Notes: a model not told the origin generated them from the letters alone. Shown: positions 1 to 9,052, counted from the first letter of the stretch. The stretch: 44,401 nucleotides of DNA from Candidatus Sumerlaeia bacterium (GCA_026415575.1 JAOAGV010000027.1:1-44401), one strand, 5' to 3'. Numbers and translations are program-made.

Positions 1-9
1 CCGCGGGAC

Positions 10-1919
10 TTAGCGGCTTTTTTCACCGACGGCGAGGGTGCGCGACACCCCCCGGCCGGCCACCGTGCGAACCCGATCCGCCAACGCCGCTGCATTCAGC
101 CCGTAGCGCTCGGCCAAAGCCGCCAGATCGCCGTGCTCGACAAACCGGTCGGGCAAGCCGACACAGTGGCATTGCGCAAACGTTGCGCCTTTCTGATTGA
201 GCAACTCCAGCACGGCAGACCCGAAGCCGCCGGCGAGCACATTGTCCTCGACCGTAACCAAATGCGAATAGCGGCGGGGCGCAGCAGAAGCGGTTCGTCG
301 AGCGGTTTGGCAAAGCGGGCATTGACCACACCCGCCTCGATGCCTTCGGCAGCCAGAATCTCGGCGGCCTTCAGTGCCTCGTGAACAATTGGCCCGAGGG
401 CGATGAAGGCAATCTCGCGGCCTTCGCGCAGAACCTCCGCACGGCCGATTTCCAGATGCCGCGGCGGAACGGACAAGTCAGCCCCGACTCCCATGGCCCG
501 TGGAAAGCGCAGGGCGATCGGCCCGTGGTCGTAGGCCACGGCCGTCAGAAGCATATCGCGCAGTTCCACTTCGTCGCGCGGCGACATGATCACCATATTG
601 GGGATCATGCGCAGATAGGAAAGATCAAAGACGCCGTGGTGGGTCGGGCCGTCCTGACCGACCAGTCCGGCGCGGTCTATGGCGAAAATGACGGGAAGCT
701 TTTGCAGCGCAACATCATGGATGATCTGATCGAAGGCGCGCTGCAGAAAGGTTGAATAGATCGCCACAATCGGCCGCAGCCCCTCGGCAGCCAGCCCCGC
801 CGCAAATGTGACAGCATGCGACTCGGCAATGCCCACGTCAAAACAGCGCTCCGGATAGCGCGCGGCGAACTTGCCCAGACCGGTGCCCGGAATCATCGCC
901 GCCGTAATGGCCACTACATCGCTGTGCTCGTCGGCAATCTCGCAAAGGGTCTGCCCGAACACTTCCGTGTAAGTGGGCGGGCCGACGTGGGCTTCGGGTT
1001 CGCCGGTTTCCACACAAAACGGACCGGCGCCGTGCCAACGCACGGGGTCGCGCTCGGAAGGGCCATAGCCTTTGCCCTTCTTGGTAATCACGTGAATCAG
1101 CTGGGGGCCTTTGAGGTTTTTAAGGTTGCTGAAGGTGGAAATCAGCGTCGGCAAATCGTGGCCGTCAATCGGGCCGAAATACCGGAAGCCCAGTTCCTCG
1201 AACAGCATGCCGGGAACGATCAGTCCCTTGATGCTTTCGCGCAGCCTCTTGGCCAAGGACATCAGGCGCGAGCCGTAAGCGGGGATACGGTTGATCATCT
1301 CGCCGATTTCGCGATGGGCCTCGTTGTAGAACTTGCCCGTGATCAGGCGGTTGAGATAGCGCGGCATGGCGCCGACGTTGCGCTCGATGGACATCTCGTT
1401 GTCGTTGAGGATGACAATCAGGTCGCGGGCGGCATGGCCGGCATTGTTCAATCCTTCGTAGGCGAGGCCTCCGGTCATCGAGCCGTCGCCGATGATGGCA
1501 ACGACGCGATAGTTCTCTCCGGCGAGGTCGCGGGCGGTGGCCAGACCAAGGGCCGCCGAGATCGAGGTGCTCGAATGGCCTGCGCCGAACGCGTCGAATT
1601 CGCTTTCGGCACGCGAACAGAACCCACAGAGGCCGCCGGTCTGGCGCAGGGTGTGAAACCGGTCGCGCCGGCCCGTCAGGAGCTTGTGGGCATAGGCTTG
1701 ATGACTGACATCCCAGACCAGCTTGTCGCGGGGGGCGTCGAAGCAGTAATGGAGAGCGACGGTCAGTTCGACGACGCCCAGCGAGGCGCCAATATGCCCG
1801 CCGACGCGGGCTACGGTTTGGATGATAGTTTGGCGAATTTCATCGGCCAGTTGAACCAATTCCTCCGGCTTGAGACGTTTCAGATCAGCCGGTGAGTCTA
1901 TCGTCTCCAGAAGGCTCAA
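10..1919 (-). CDS. dxs: 1-deoxy-D-xylulose-5-phosphate synthase, frame broken near the 3' end
   Basis: This enzyme condenses pyruvate and glyceraldehyde 3-phosphate to DXP using thiamine diphosphate, the first step of the MEP isoprenoid pathway. Visible motifs are HQAY (His73), the ThDP-binding GDGSMTGG (144-151) with NDN (172-174), IDGHD (251-255) and the catalytic glutamate in IAESH (Glu366). The start is TTG at 1919, preceded by GAGGTGA at 7 nt spacing; an in-frame TGA lies just upstream, so no earlier start exists. Homology to DXS runs in one frame to RFAKPLDEPLLL (about residue 546, near position 280). It resumes in another frame as HLVTVEDNVLAGGFGSAVLE and reads to the stop at 10-12. 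Restoring one base gives about 636 residues, a normal DXS length. A sequencing or assembly indel seems likelier than a true pseudogene because both halves are well conserved. It lies downstream of xseB. Confidence 0.93.
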
Positions 1920-1951
1920 GTCAGTTCACCTCACAAAGTGTGAGTGTTGGG

Positions 1952-1990
1952 AAAGAGGACATTGTGGACAATGAGGACGGGCGGGATGGG
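1952..1990 (+). repeat. 9-nt-period degenerate repeat, copy 1
   Basis: In the xseB-dxs gap the DNA reads as 9-nt units ending in GGAC: ATTGTGGAC (1961-1969), AATGAGGAC (1970-1978), then GGGCGGGAT. The same period and the GTGGAC/GTCCA core recur at 7664, 12573, 20339 and 20391. Confidence 0.5.
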
Positions 1991-2031
1991 CTCGGCCGTG
2001 CGGCTGCTGCCTCCCCTCCGTTCCGCGTTCG

Positions 2032-2283
2032 CTACGGCTTGTCCTCGTCGGTCTCGAAATCTTCGAGAGCAATCTCGCCGTTTTCTTTTTCAACAATTTT
2101 CTGGATTTTCTTCTCGACCTCGGTTAGTTGGCGGCGGCAGTCCTGTCCGAGCCGTTTGCCTTCCTCGAACAGGCGGATGGTTTCATCGAGCGAGGCTTGG
2201 CCCGATTCGAGCCGCTGAACGATTTCTTCCAGCCGGGCCATGGCTTTTTCAAAACTCATTTTCTTGGGGGTTGTTTCACTCAA
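2032..2283 (-). CDS. xseB: Exodeoxyribonuclease VII small subunit
   Basis: Small subunit of ExoVII, which with XseA degrades single-stranded DNA into oligonucleotides in the cytoplasm. The 83-residue product has the family's N-terminal SFEKAMARLEEIVQRLESG and LDETIRLFEEGKRL, a short two-helix protein, followed by an acidic C-terminus. The start is uncertain. TTG at 2283 has GGGAG about 10 nt upstream, while ATG at 2259 has no visible Shine-Dalgarno, so TTG is preferred. xseB beside dxs is a common bacterial arrangement. The large subunit xseA is not in this window. Confidence 0.9.
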   Translation of the reverse strand: MSETTPKKMSFEKAMARLEEIVQRLESGQASLDETIRLFEEGKRLGQDCRRQLTEVEKKIQKIVEKENGEIALEDFETDEDKP

Positions 2284-2334
2284 AGCCGCCGCACTCCCTT
2301 TTTGTTTCCGATGAGCGCAATCCGACAGAATTGC

Positions 2335-3924
2335 CTACGCCATTGGCTTGCCGGCGTCAAGTGTGGAACCGCTGTCGCTTGCCGGGTCGTGCCCCGACTC
2401 CTCCGGCAATCCGAATTTCGCCAAAGCCATCACCATAGTCAGAAAAAGCCAGGTCAGAGGCAGCCAGAACATGTGCGTGAAAATGAACGATGCGAAGTAG
2501 CCGACGAAAGCCGAATGGGCGCAAAGCGCCGCGGTGCGCGCCCGCAGTTCGCGGTTGCGGCCTGTCTGCCTGCGCAGATAGGTCCAATAAGCAGCCGCCA
2601 GAAGCAAGAACGCCGCCGCGCCCACCAGCCCCGTATCATTCAACACCGTCGTCAGGATTGAGGGATCATAAAGACGGCTGAAATCCTGCGCCGTTTCGAT
2701 ATAGTAAAGCTCATGAACACCGACGCTGCCGAGCATCGTAAAACTGCCCGGCCCGTTGCCGATCAGAGGGCTTTGGCGGAACAGCGAATAGGCAATGCTC
2801 ATCTGGATAAACCGAACATTCTCCTTCGAGATCGCCGCTTCTTCTGCGTGGTCGCTGATGAATCGTTTCGCCAGCACCGACCTCACCGATTCGGAGCCGG
2901 CGATCAGTACCGTAGTCAGCAAAAGCCCGCCAAGCAGGACCGTGCCAAGGCGTCTTGCGCGCAGTCCGGCCAGACGCCCTGATTGCCAGTAGCCTATCGC
3001 TGCAAGCACGCCGACTATAAAACCGAACCACGAGGCCCGAACCAGCGCAATCAGTGTTCCGGCCAGCGCAGCCAACGCCACCACCCCCGCCAACCGGCGC
3101 AGGCGTTGCGGCGCGGCATCGGTCAACCAAAGCAGGCCCGCAAACAGCGCATAGAACACGCAGACGGCACCGTAATTGTCCGGCTCGGGCAGCGTGCCAT
3201 ACGGCCGCCCAAAAATGGTCCCGACATAGTCGCTATGGATCAATCCCAGATGCCCGATGTAGAGATTGGTGCCCAGTTTGACGTTGGCCAAGCCGGCGGC
3301 CACCTGATACCAGCCAAACGCGATCTGGATTAGCCCGATGAGCAAGAACCATCGAAACACGGTAGGCCATGCAGCCGGATCATCGCGCACAAGAAGATAG
3401 CAGATGGTATACAGAACGGCACAGCTGGCGATGAGAATGAAGATTTTTGCGCTTTGCTGCGGCACGGGGCTGAACAGCATCGAAACAAAGTTGCACCCCA
3501 GATACAGCAGCAGCGGGGTTAGCAGGGGAACGCGATGGAGGCGGATCATTCCCGACGCAGCCTGCAATGCGGCGATCACAAGGGTCGGCCCCAGCAAAAT
3601 TTGCGCGATGCGTACGCGCGTCGGGCCCACGTAAAATGACATATCCGCCGACTCCAGAAAAACTGTGGCAATCAGCAGATACACGCAGCGCACCGGTCGC
3701 TGAATCAGCCATGCGGCGCCGAGAACACCAACCAGTGCAGCCAGCGGAAGCACAGGCAAGGCCGCCGAGGCCAATCCCGCCATAACGGTCGCCAGAGCGG
3801 CAGCCAGCAGAACGCCAAGCCACGACCAAAGCACCGACAGCGGTCGTTGAGCCGGCTCCGGCAGCGGACGGGAAAACGATTCTCGAACAACCACGCAAGT
3901 CTGCCTCGCTCGCAAAATCGCCAA
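2335..3924 (-). CDS. O-antigen ligase/polymerase family membrane protein (Wzy_C-type)
   Basis: An integral membrane protein of up to 529 residues with about 11-13 hydrophobic segments. It carries features of the O-antigen ligase/polymerase (WaaL/Wzy) family: an Arg in the loop-entry motif VRASWFGFIVG, GNGPGSF in the large periplasmic loop and LNDTGLVGA. Members join or polymerise lipid-linked glycans at the periplasmic face. The start is uncertain: the frame opens at TTG 3924 without a Shine-Dalgarno, whereas GTG at 3894 is preceded by GAGGCAG at good spacing. It is co-oriented with xseB and dxs, 51 nt upstream of xseB. Whether it acts as ligase or polymerase cannot be told from sequence. A second family member lies at 20543. 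Confidence 0.8.
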   Translation of the reverse strand: MAILRARQTCVVVRESFSRPLPEPAQRPLSVLWSWLGVLLAAALATVMAGLASAALPVLPLAALVGVLGAAWLIQRPVRCVYLLIATVFLESADMSFYVGPTRVRIAQILLGPTLVIAALQAASGMIRLHRVPLLTPLLLYLGCNFVSMLFSPVPQQSAKIFILIASCAVLYTICYLLVRDDPAAWPTVFRWFLLIGLIQIAFGWYQVAAGLANVKLGTNLYIGHLGLIHSDYVGTIFGRPYGTLPEPDNYGAVCVFYALFAGLLWLTDAAPQRLRRLAGVVALAALAGTLIALVRASWFGFIVGVLAAIGYWQSGRLAGLRARRLGTVLLGGLLLTTVLIAGSESVRSVLAKRFISDHAEEAAISKENVRFIQMSIAYSLFRQSPLIGNGPGSFTMLGSVGVHELYYIETAQDFSRLYDPSILTTVLNDTGLVGAAAFLLLAAAYWTYLRRQTGRNRELRARTAALCAHSAFVGYFASFIFTHMFWLPLTWLFLTMVMALAKFGLPEESGHDPASDSGSTLDAGKPMA

Positions 3925-4116
3925 TGGAATCTACGGCAGGAAAATCCCCAAGGTCAATCGGATTTGCGGGCTTGTGGAAGTTGCCGTGATCGTTCAGATA
4001 AGGCCTCGCGCAAAGGCGCCAAATCAGGAAAGAGCGGCACAATTGAAACAGTTTGAAAACGTTGCGCGGAAAAACAAGCGCCGCGGCAGAGGTTTTCCCT
4101 CGCACCGCGGCATGGA

Positions 4117-4192
<76 letters not shown>

Positions 4193-4205
4193 TCAGCAAG
4201 ATGGA

Positions 4206-4234
4206 AGTCTCCGGCTCCAACCCTGCAGTGTCAA
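4206..4234 (-). promoter_or_regulatory. Candidate sigma70 promoter for tRNA-Gly
   Basis: On the minus strand a perfect TTGACA (4229-4234) is followed after exactly 17 nt by GAGACT (4206-4211), a weak -10. Initiation would fall a few bases before the mature tRNA 5' end at 4192. The -35 and spacing are strong; the -10 is poor. Confidence 0.4.
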
Positions 4235-4353
4235 GGCAAAAATTACGTGAAGAAATTCCCGGGTGCATCTCCAGAAATCGGGAAAAGGTTCCCGCGAGCG
4301 CAAGCAAGACCGCCTCGTGATGCCGGAAAAAAACCACCACACAGCGCAAAAAC

Positions 4354-4496
4354 CTTTGGAGTGCGGCAGCCATGCTGCCGCTTTGCTGAAATCGTCCGTC
4401 GTCAGACAAAGCGTCGGTGCTTCACAAAGAACCCCCGCTTGGAGTGTTTGATCTTGGCACAAAAGAAAGCGGCAGCATGGCTGCCGCAGTCCAAAG
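4354..4496. repeat. 143-bp element with 31-bp inverted ends (MITE/REP-like)
   Basis: The two ends, 4354-4384 and 4466-4496, are 31-nt inverted repeats differing at one base. Each end is itself a palindrome built on GCGGCAGC-CAT-GCTGCCGC (8-bp arms). The interior of about 81 nt has no gene. Read as protein, the ends give the spurious peptide SGSMAAA seen in mis-called genes of several environmental bacteria. The intergenic stretch 4193-4608 otherwise holds only the two promoters listed and a 13-nt direct repeat. Confidence 0.75.
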
Positions 4497-4516
4497 CGAC
4501 TGCCCAAAGCGACTGC
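4491..4516. repeat. 13-nt tandem duplication
   Basis: CCAAAGCGACTGC occurs twice head to tail (4491-4503 and 4504-4516), overlapping the right end of the 143-bp element and lying 9 nt before a -35 box. It may be a slippage duplication or part of the element boundary. Confidence 0.6.
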
Positions 4517-4524
4517 CGATTTGC

Positions 4525-4555
4525 TTGACATGGCACAAACATTGCTCGCTATACT
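4525..4555 (+). promoter_or_regulatory. Candidate sigma70 promoter for the PEGA protein
   Basis: A perfect TTGACA (4525-4530) lies 19 nt before TATACT (4550-4555), 54 nt upstream of the ATG at 4609. The hexamers are near consensus; the spacer is 2 nt longer than optimal. Confidence 0.55.
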
Positions 4556-4608
4556 CTCTGTGTCGGTTACACGGTATCCAATCTGAATGCAGAAAGGCGG
4601 CCCCACCC

Positions 4609-5667
4609 ATGAGAAACAACGAGATCAAACAGAGCATTGCAGCCGTGCTGATTGCCGTAGCCCTTGCCGCAACGGTCGTCTATTCGGCCCAGCAGGAGAG
4701 CAAGCGGGGCGATGCGCGTCCCGAAAGCATTGCCATCGAACCGCGGATCGTTCCCGAACCGCCGGCGCCCCCGCCGATGCCCAGCGACCGGTTTTTCAAC
4801 GCCACAATCTGGGCGGATAAGCGCACGTACAGCGTTGGCGAGTTGATCCGGATTCACTTCCGCGTCACCCGTCCATGCTATGTCTATATTTTTGACACGG
4901 ACACCCGCGGCGTCACCCGGCAACTGTTCCCCAACTACTATGACCCGGACAACTTTTGCGTCCCCGGCGGGCGCTACAGCATTCCCGATGCCAGCTACCG
5001 GCTGCGCGTGGTGGGGCCGCCCGGCACCGAGCATCTGCGGCTTGTGGCCGTTCGCTATCGTCCCCTCGGCTATGAAAACCGGTATCGCTTCACGCCCGAC
5101 AATCCATTCCCTCTCTATGAGGCAGGGTCGGAGGGCTTTTTGCGGGAGTATCAGCGCGAGTCGAAGAAGGTGGACGCGCGCGAGCAGATGAAAACCCGAA
5201 GCGGTTCCTCGCGCGGCAAGGCAGAAATCGGCGGCGAGTCGGATGAAACGCGGCGCACCGGCGGCCGGACCGCCGAGAGCATCGCCATTGAGCCGGCCCC
5301 GCGTCCCCAAGCCATTGTGGTCGAGCCGCAGCCCGAACCGATTGTTTATGACCGCGAGGTGGCCGAGTCGTACTTTCGACTCCAAGTCATAGACCCCTAC
5401 GAGCCGCCCCGGCCGGCGTTCGGCGAAATTAGCGTCAATTCCTATCCCCCCGGCGCCCGCGTCGAGGTGGACGATGTGGTGCGCGGTTACACACCGTTGG
5501 TGGTGCGCAATGTGCCGGCAGGGCGGCACGAAGTAAAAATCCGCATGTCGGGATACCGGACATTCACGGAAGATGTCGAGGTCAGGCCGGGCAGGACGGC
5601 GGTGGTGGACGTGCGTCTGCGGCCTGACCGCCCGCGTTGGTTCTTTGGGTTCGACGTGGAATTCTGA
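4609..5667 (+). CDS. Membrane-anchored DUF4384/PEGA-domain protein
   Basis: The 352-residue product has an N-terminal hydrophobic segment (about 9-26, signal anchor or signal peptide) and a Pro-rich stretch (49-58). A DUF4384-like beta domain follows (about 63-150: WADKRTYSVGELIRIHFRV, YVYIFDTD, LFPNYYDPDNF), then a charged low-complexity linker (180-250) and a C-terminal PEGA domain (272-338: SYPPGARVEVDD, YTPLVVRNVPAGRHEVKI). PEGA domains are associated with surface layers and extracellular proteins. The heptapeptide ESIAIEP occurs twice, at residues 39-45 and 223-229. The ATG at 4609 is chosen because it starts the signal sequence and follows AAAGGCGG; the frame stays open upstream only through the repeat element. 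The function is unknown, possibly envelope attachment. It is convergent with the next gene, 14 nt away. Confidence 0.75.
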   Translation: MRNNEIKQSIAAVLIAVALAATVVYSAQQESKRGDARPESIAIEPRIVPEPPAPPPMPSDRFFNATIWADKRTYSVGELIRIHFRVTRPCYVYIFDTDTRGVTRQLFPNYYDPDNFCVPGGRYSIPDASYRLRVVGPPGTEHLRLVAVRYRPLGYENRYRFTPDNPFPLYEAGSEGFLREYQRESKKVDAREQMKTRSGSSRGKAEIGGESDETRRTGGRTAESIAIEPAPRPQAIVVEPQPEPIVYDREVAESYFRLQVIDPYEPPRPAFGEISVNSYPPGARVEVDDVVRGYTPLVVRNVPAGRHEVKIRMSGYRTFTEDVEVRPGRTAVVDVRLRPDRPRWFFGFDVEF

Positions 5668-5681
5668 GCGCAGAGCGCTCT

Positions 5682-7595
5682 TCAGATAGATACAAGCATG
5701 GCGCGCGCAGCGGAGATTGGGGTTGCGCGCGTCATGTTTTTTGCACCCGCCGCCGCGGATTCGAGACGCTGCAGCAAGGCCTCCGCTTCACCGTATTCGT
5801 CGAAATCCACCCCGCGCTGGATTGCATGTTGGAGAAAAGCAATGGCTTCCTCATTTTTCCCCAAAGCGGCCAAAATGGCGCCGGCGTGATAATGATACTC
5901 CGGCCGGGCGCTAGCGCGCCGGCGCAACGCCTGACTCATCGCCTGCCACGCGGCCTCGTGATTGCCGCGCAGATGTTCAATCCATGCCAGAGTGTCGAGG
6001 TTGTAGGCCTCGGGCGCAGCTTCCACCGACCAGCGCGCCAGAAGAAGCGCCTCTTCGAGTTCGGCGGCAAGGGGGACGGTTGTGGCGCGAACGGGCGCGG
6101 AAGTGGTATCCGATTCCGCACGCGGATGGGTGGCGAGAAACCAGGCCAGATTGTTGGCGCCAACCGGGTCGTCGGGATTGCGGAGATAGTCTGCGCGCCA
6201 ATGTTTTTCCATTTCATCCCAAAGGGCCAGTGCCTCGGTGGTGCGGCCCAAGCGGCGCAGCGTGAGATAGCGCCAGTCGGCTATAACGTAATTCGGCGCC
6301 CGCAATTGCACGTCTTCCATGCCGGATGGCGGTGCAGCCAGACAGCGGCTGGTAGCCTCATCAGCTTCCACCCACTGGCCGCGGCGAACGTAACAATGAG
6401 CGCGGATTTCCCAGTAGGCCGCTGTGAGGGGCAGTGAGGTGGCGGCGGTCTGATCGAGTCGTTCGAGCGCGGCCTCGAACCGTCGGAAATGGGCGTGGAC
6501 ACGGGCTTCGAGCAAGTCCCAGCGCAGCATATCGGGAAAGCGTTTGCGGCCATCGGCGCACACGGCCAGCGCCGCGTCGTAGTCGGCAACGTCCGGTCGT
6601 TGGAGAAGCGAGATTAGAAGCCAGAGATCATCGGCGGAGGCGTTGCGGGCAGCACGCGTCTGATAGAACTCGATGGCGGGTGCGGGATCATCGAGATATT
6701 CCAGAAACGTGGCAATCACGTAAGGCTTGAGCTGCGAGCGCGGAACCATCCGGTCCAGTCTGGCCACGGCCCGCGCGGCGTCGGCGGCAACAGCGCGATC
6801 AAAATGCGCAAGGCTGCGCGCGCGGTTTTCGCCCAGATAATAGAGGGCGGCCGCCACATGATACGTCGGCCCATCGGGCGGTCGTGCGGCCTGAACGCTG
6901 AGAGCCAGCGCTGCCCCCAGCCAAAGGCCCAGCGCCGCAACAGGCCGAAACCGCCATCCTACGGCGAGTGGCTGCCACTGGCTGACCAGAAAATAGCCCA
7001 GAGTCAGTCCGGTCAACGCACCCCCGACATGCGCCATAGCGTCTATCTGGGGAATCAGAAACCCGACGGCCAGTTGCAGGCCGATCAGAAAAAAGAGCAG
7101 CCGCGAAGCCCGCTCCCGCATGACCTGAGTCCATGGGTCGGGCCCGCGAACTCGCACCATCAGATAGGCCACCACCACGCCAAAAATGGCGCCCGAGGCC
7201 CCGATGCAGATCGCCAGCGGCTTGCCCATTACCAGCGAGAGAAGACTGGCAAAAAGCCCGGACGCGAAATAGAGCAGAAGAAAACGCATGCGGCCGAGCA
7301 TCATCTCCACATAGCCGCCGAAATACAGCAGACAAATCCCGTTGAGCGCAAGGTGGAATATATCGCTGTGGAGGAACATGGCCGTCAGCAATCGCCAATA
7401 CTCGCCGTCGTCCCAGACCCGCGGGCGGACCAGCGCGCCATAACGGATCAGCGCCTGCGGGTCGGCGGCCAGAAAGCCCCCGCCTGCCACGCCGATGGCT
7501 ACAAGAAGGCTGGCTTGGATAACCAGCAGTGTAACCGTGAAAAAAATGCGTGGATCAAACACCGATCCGGTTGGGATGAGTGAGCGGCCGTTCAT
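5682..7595 (-). CDS. Rhomboid-family membrane protease fused to a TPR-like domain
   Basis: The 637-residue product has an N-terminal six-helix rhomboid domain (about 15-210). It shows the loop motif WRLLTAMFLHSDIFHLALN with Asn85, the nucleophile motif GASGAIFG (Ser134) and the partner histidine in AHVGGALTG (His189), so the catalytic dyad is intact. Rhomboids cleave substrates within the membrane. The remaining 400 or so residues are Ala/Leu-rich helical pairs typical of tetratricopeptide repeats, e.g. around AIEFYQTRAARNAS, EALALWDEMEKHWRADY and NEEAIAFLQHAIQRG. They would lie in the cytoplasm or periplasm and could recruit substrates. The ATG at 7595 precedes the first transmembrane helix with AAAGG upstream; an earlier in-frame start at 7691 would add a peptide made by a repeat. 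It stands alone in its orientation. Confidence 0.82.
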   Translation of the reverse strand: MNGRSLIPTGSVFDPRIFFTVTLLVIQASLLVAIGVAGGGFLAADPQALIRYGALVRPRVWDDGEYWRLLTAMFLHSDIFHLALNGICLLYFGGYVEMMLGRMRFLLLYFASGLFASLLSLVMGKPLAICIGASGAIFGVVVAYLMVRVRGPDPWTQVMRERASRLLFFLIGLQLAVGFLIPQIDAMAHVGGALTGLTLGYFLVSQWQPLAVGWRFRPVAALGLWLGAALALSVQAARPPDGPTYHVAAALYYLGENRARSLAHFDRAVAADAARAVARLDRMVPRSQLKPYVIATFLEYLDDPAPAIEFYQTRAARNASADDLWLLISLLQRPDVADYDAALAVCADGRKRFPDMLRWDLLEARVHAHFRRFEAALERLDQTAATSLPLTAAYWEIRAHCYVRRGQWVEADEATSRCLAAPPSGMEDVQLRAPNYVIADWRYLTLRRLGRTTEALALWDEMEKHWRADYLRNPDDPVGANNLAWFLATHPRAESDTTSAPVRATTVPLAAELEEALLLARWSVEAAPEAYNLDTLAWIEHLRGNHEAAWQAMSQALRRRASARPEYHYHAGAILAALGKNEEAIAFLQHAIQRGVDFDEYGEAEALLQRLESAAAGAKNMTRATPISAARAMLVSI

Positions 7596-7663
7596 GGGCA
7601 AGACCTTTTGCGCGAAACAGGTGGTAGGGGCAACGAAAAAGCGAAACCGAACGATAATGCGAA

Positions 7664-7699
7664 GAAAATGGACAAGGTGGACGCAGTGCACAGCAGGAG
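7664..7699 (+). repeat. 9-nt-period degenerate repeat, copy 2
   Basis: Between two divergent genes, 9-nt units run as AAGGTGGAC-like blocks: ...ATGGA (ending 7672), CAAGGTGGA (7673-7681), CGCAGTGCA (7682-7690), CAGCAGGAG (7691-7699). Same family as 1952, 12573, 20339 and 20391. Confidence 0.45.
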
Positions 7700-7798
7700 C
7701 GGATATTTCTTGCGCGCTTGTGCGGCTGTCGCCATTATTTTGCCTTGCTGCGGCGCCGTATCAGCGCGGAAAACCAGCTAGCAACATGAGGGTTTGCA

Positions 7799-9052
7799 AT
7801 GAAACACGTTCTTGTGTGCGCTTTTTGTCTGCTTCTGGTTCCTGCCGGCTTTTGCCAGTCGCCGGCGACCGATCGGGATAAGAATCTGCGCGCCAAGATC
7901 CGTGCAACTTTCTTTGTGCCCGACCCTCTGCCCGCCCTCCAAGCCCAAACGCACCGGCGATTCGCGCCGGCTTCGGGCGTTTCGGCCGAAGCGGTAACGT
8001 ACACGACGCAATTCGGCATGCGCGTGCCGGCGATCCTTTATCTGCCCCATCCCTTGCCGAAAACCCCGTCGGGAAAAATCCCCGCCTTGATTATCGTCAA
8101 CGGCCACGGCGGAGACAAATACTCGTGGTATTCGTTTTACTCCGGCATCCTGTATGCGCGGGCCGGTGCGGCCGTGTTGACCTACGACCAAGCCGGCGAG
8201 GGTGAGCGCAACATCAAGCGGCTGTCAGGCACGCGGGCCCACGACCGCATCGTTGGCGGCGAGGCACTGGCGCGATGTCTCGCCGGACTGATGATCACTG
8301 ACGTTCTGCAGGCGGTGTCGTATCTCGAACAGCGGCCGGAGGTGGACGGCAGGCGAATCGGTGCGGCCGGCTATTCGCTTGGCTCGTTCGTTCTGGCGCT
8401 CGCCGGCGCGGTCGAAACCCGGCTGCGCGTTTGTGTTCTTGTCGGCGGCGGTAATCTCGACGGGCCCGACGGCTACTGGGACCGCTCGAAACCGATGTGT
8501 CAGGGACTTCCCTATCGCTCGCTGAACTTTCTCGGCGACCGACCGGCGGTCCTCTATGCCCTTCACGCCTCGCGCGGGCCGACACTTGTCTGGAACGGTT
8601 TGGCCGACACGGTGGTCAATATGAACGAGGCCAGCGAAGCCTTCTTTGCAGACTTGCGCGAGCGCACTATCCGGCTGCACGGTTCGCCGGAAGGAGTCTT
8701 CGAGACCGGTTTTGTGCCGGCCGTCAGCCACCGCCCGTTTTTCATCACGCGCCCTGTGGCCCTTTGGCTGGAAAAGCACTTGGATTTTCCGAATTGGTCC
8801 GACGAGACCCTTCGCACAATGCCCGAAACTCGAATCAGCGAATGGGCAAGGCAGCACAACATTGCGATGGACAAACTCTATGCGACCGAGGAACGCGAAG
8901 GCGGAACGCCCGCTTTGGGAAAGGATGTTCCGGGCTATTCGCGCGAAGACCTCAGCGTTTTTTCACCGCAGCAGTGGGAATTGCACAAAAAGGAGTTGAT
9001 CTTTGAAACATGGCTCGAGGCGGCGGAGAAACACCTTCGCACTTTGCCGTAA
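7799..9052 (+). CDS. Secreted alpha/beta-hydrolase, acetyl xylan esterase-like
   Basis: The 417-residue product starts with a signal peptide (about 1-20, hydrophobic 4-17). It carries an alpha/beta-hydrolase fold with oxyanion-region NGHGGDK (101-107), nucleophile elbow GYSLGS (Ser193), acid Asp270 in NGLADTV and a likely catalytic His311 in SHRP. The order and spacing match the AXE1/dienelactone-hydrolase-like clan found in carbohydrate-esterase settings. The substrate is not determined; deacetylation of a polysaccharide is an inference from the family and from the other secreted hydrolases in the window. The ATG follows GAGGG at 7 nt. No neighbour is co-oriented within 300 nt. Confidence 0.75.
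   Translation: MKHVLVCAFCLLLVPAGFCQSPATDRDKNLRAKIRATFFVPDPLPALQAQTHRRFAPASGVSAEAVTYTTQFGMRVPAILYLPHPLPKTPSGKIPALIIVNGHGGDKYSWYSFYSGILYARAGAAVLTYDQAGEGERNIKRLSGTRAHDRIVGGEALARCLAGLMITDVLQAVSYLEQRPEVDGRRIGAAGYSLGSFVLALAGAVETRLRVCVLVGGGNLDGPDGYWDRSKPMCQGLPYRSLNFLGDRPAVLYALHASRGPTLVWNGLADTVVNMNEASEAFFADLRERTIRLHGSPEGVFETGFVPAVSHRPFFITRPVALWLEKHLDFPNWSDETLRTMPETRISEWARQHNIAMDKLYATEEREGGTPALGKDVPGYSREDLSVFSPQQWELHKKELIFETWLEAAEKHLRTLP

Noticed and set aside
265-295. Programmed ribosomal frameshift in dxs
   Set aside because: No clear slippery heptamer with downstream structure was identified, and programmed shifting is not known for DXS; an indel is simpler.
816-1895. Long open frame on the plus strand opposite dxs (about 359 codons)
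   Set aside because: The opposite strand is convincingly dxs; the plus-strand translation has no recognisable motif and arises from high GC third positions.
4417-4608. N-terminal extension of the PEGA protein by 64 codons
   Set aside because: It reads through the inverted-repeat element (spurious SGSMAAA peptide) and the promoter; the ATG at 4609 starts a signal sequence with a Shine-Dalgarno.
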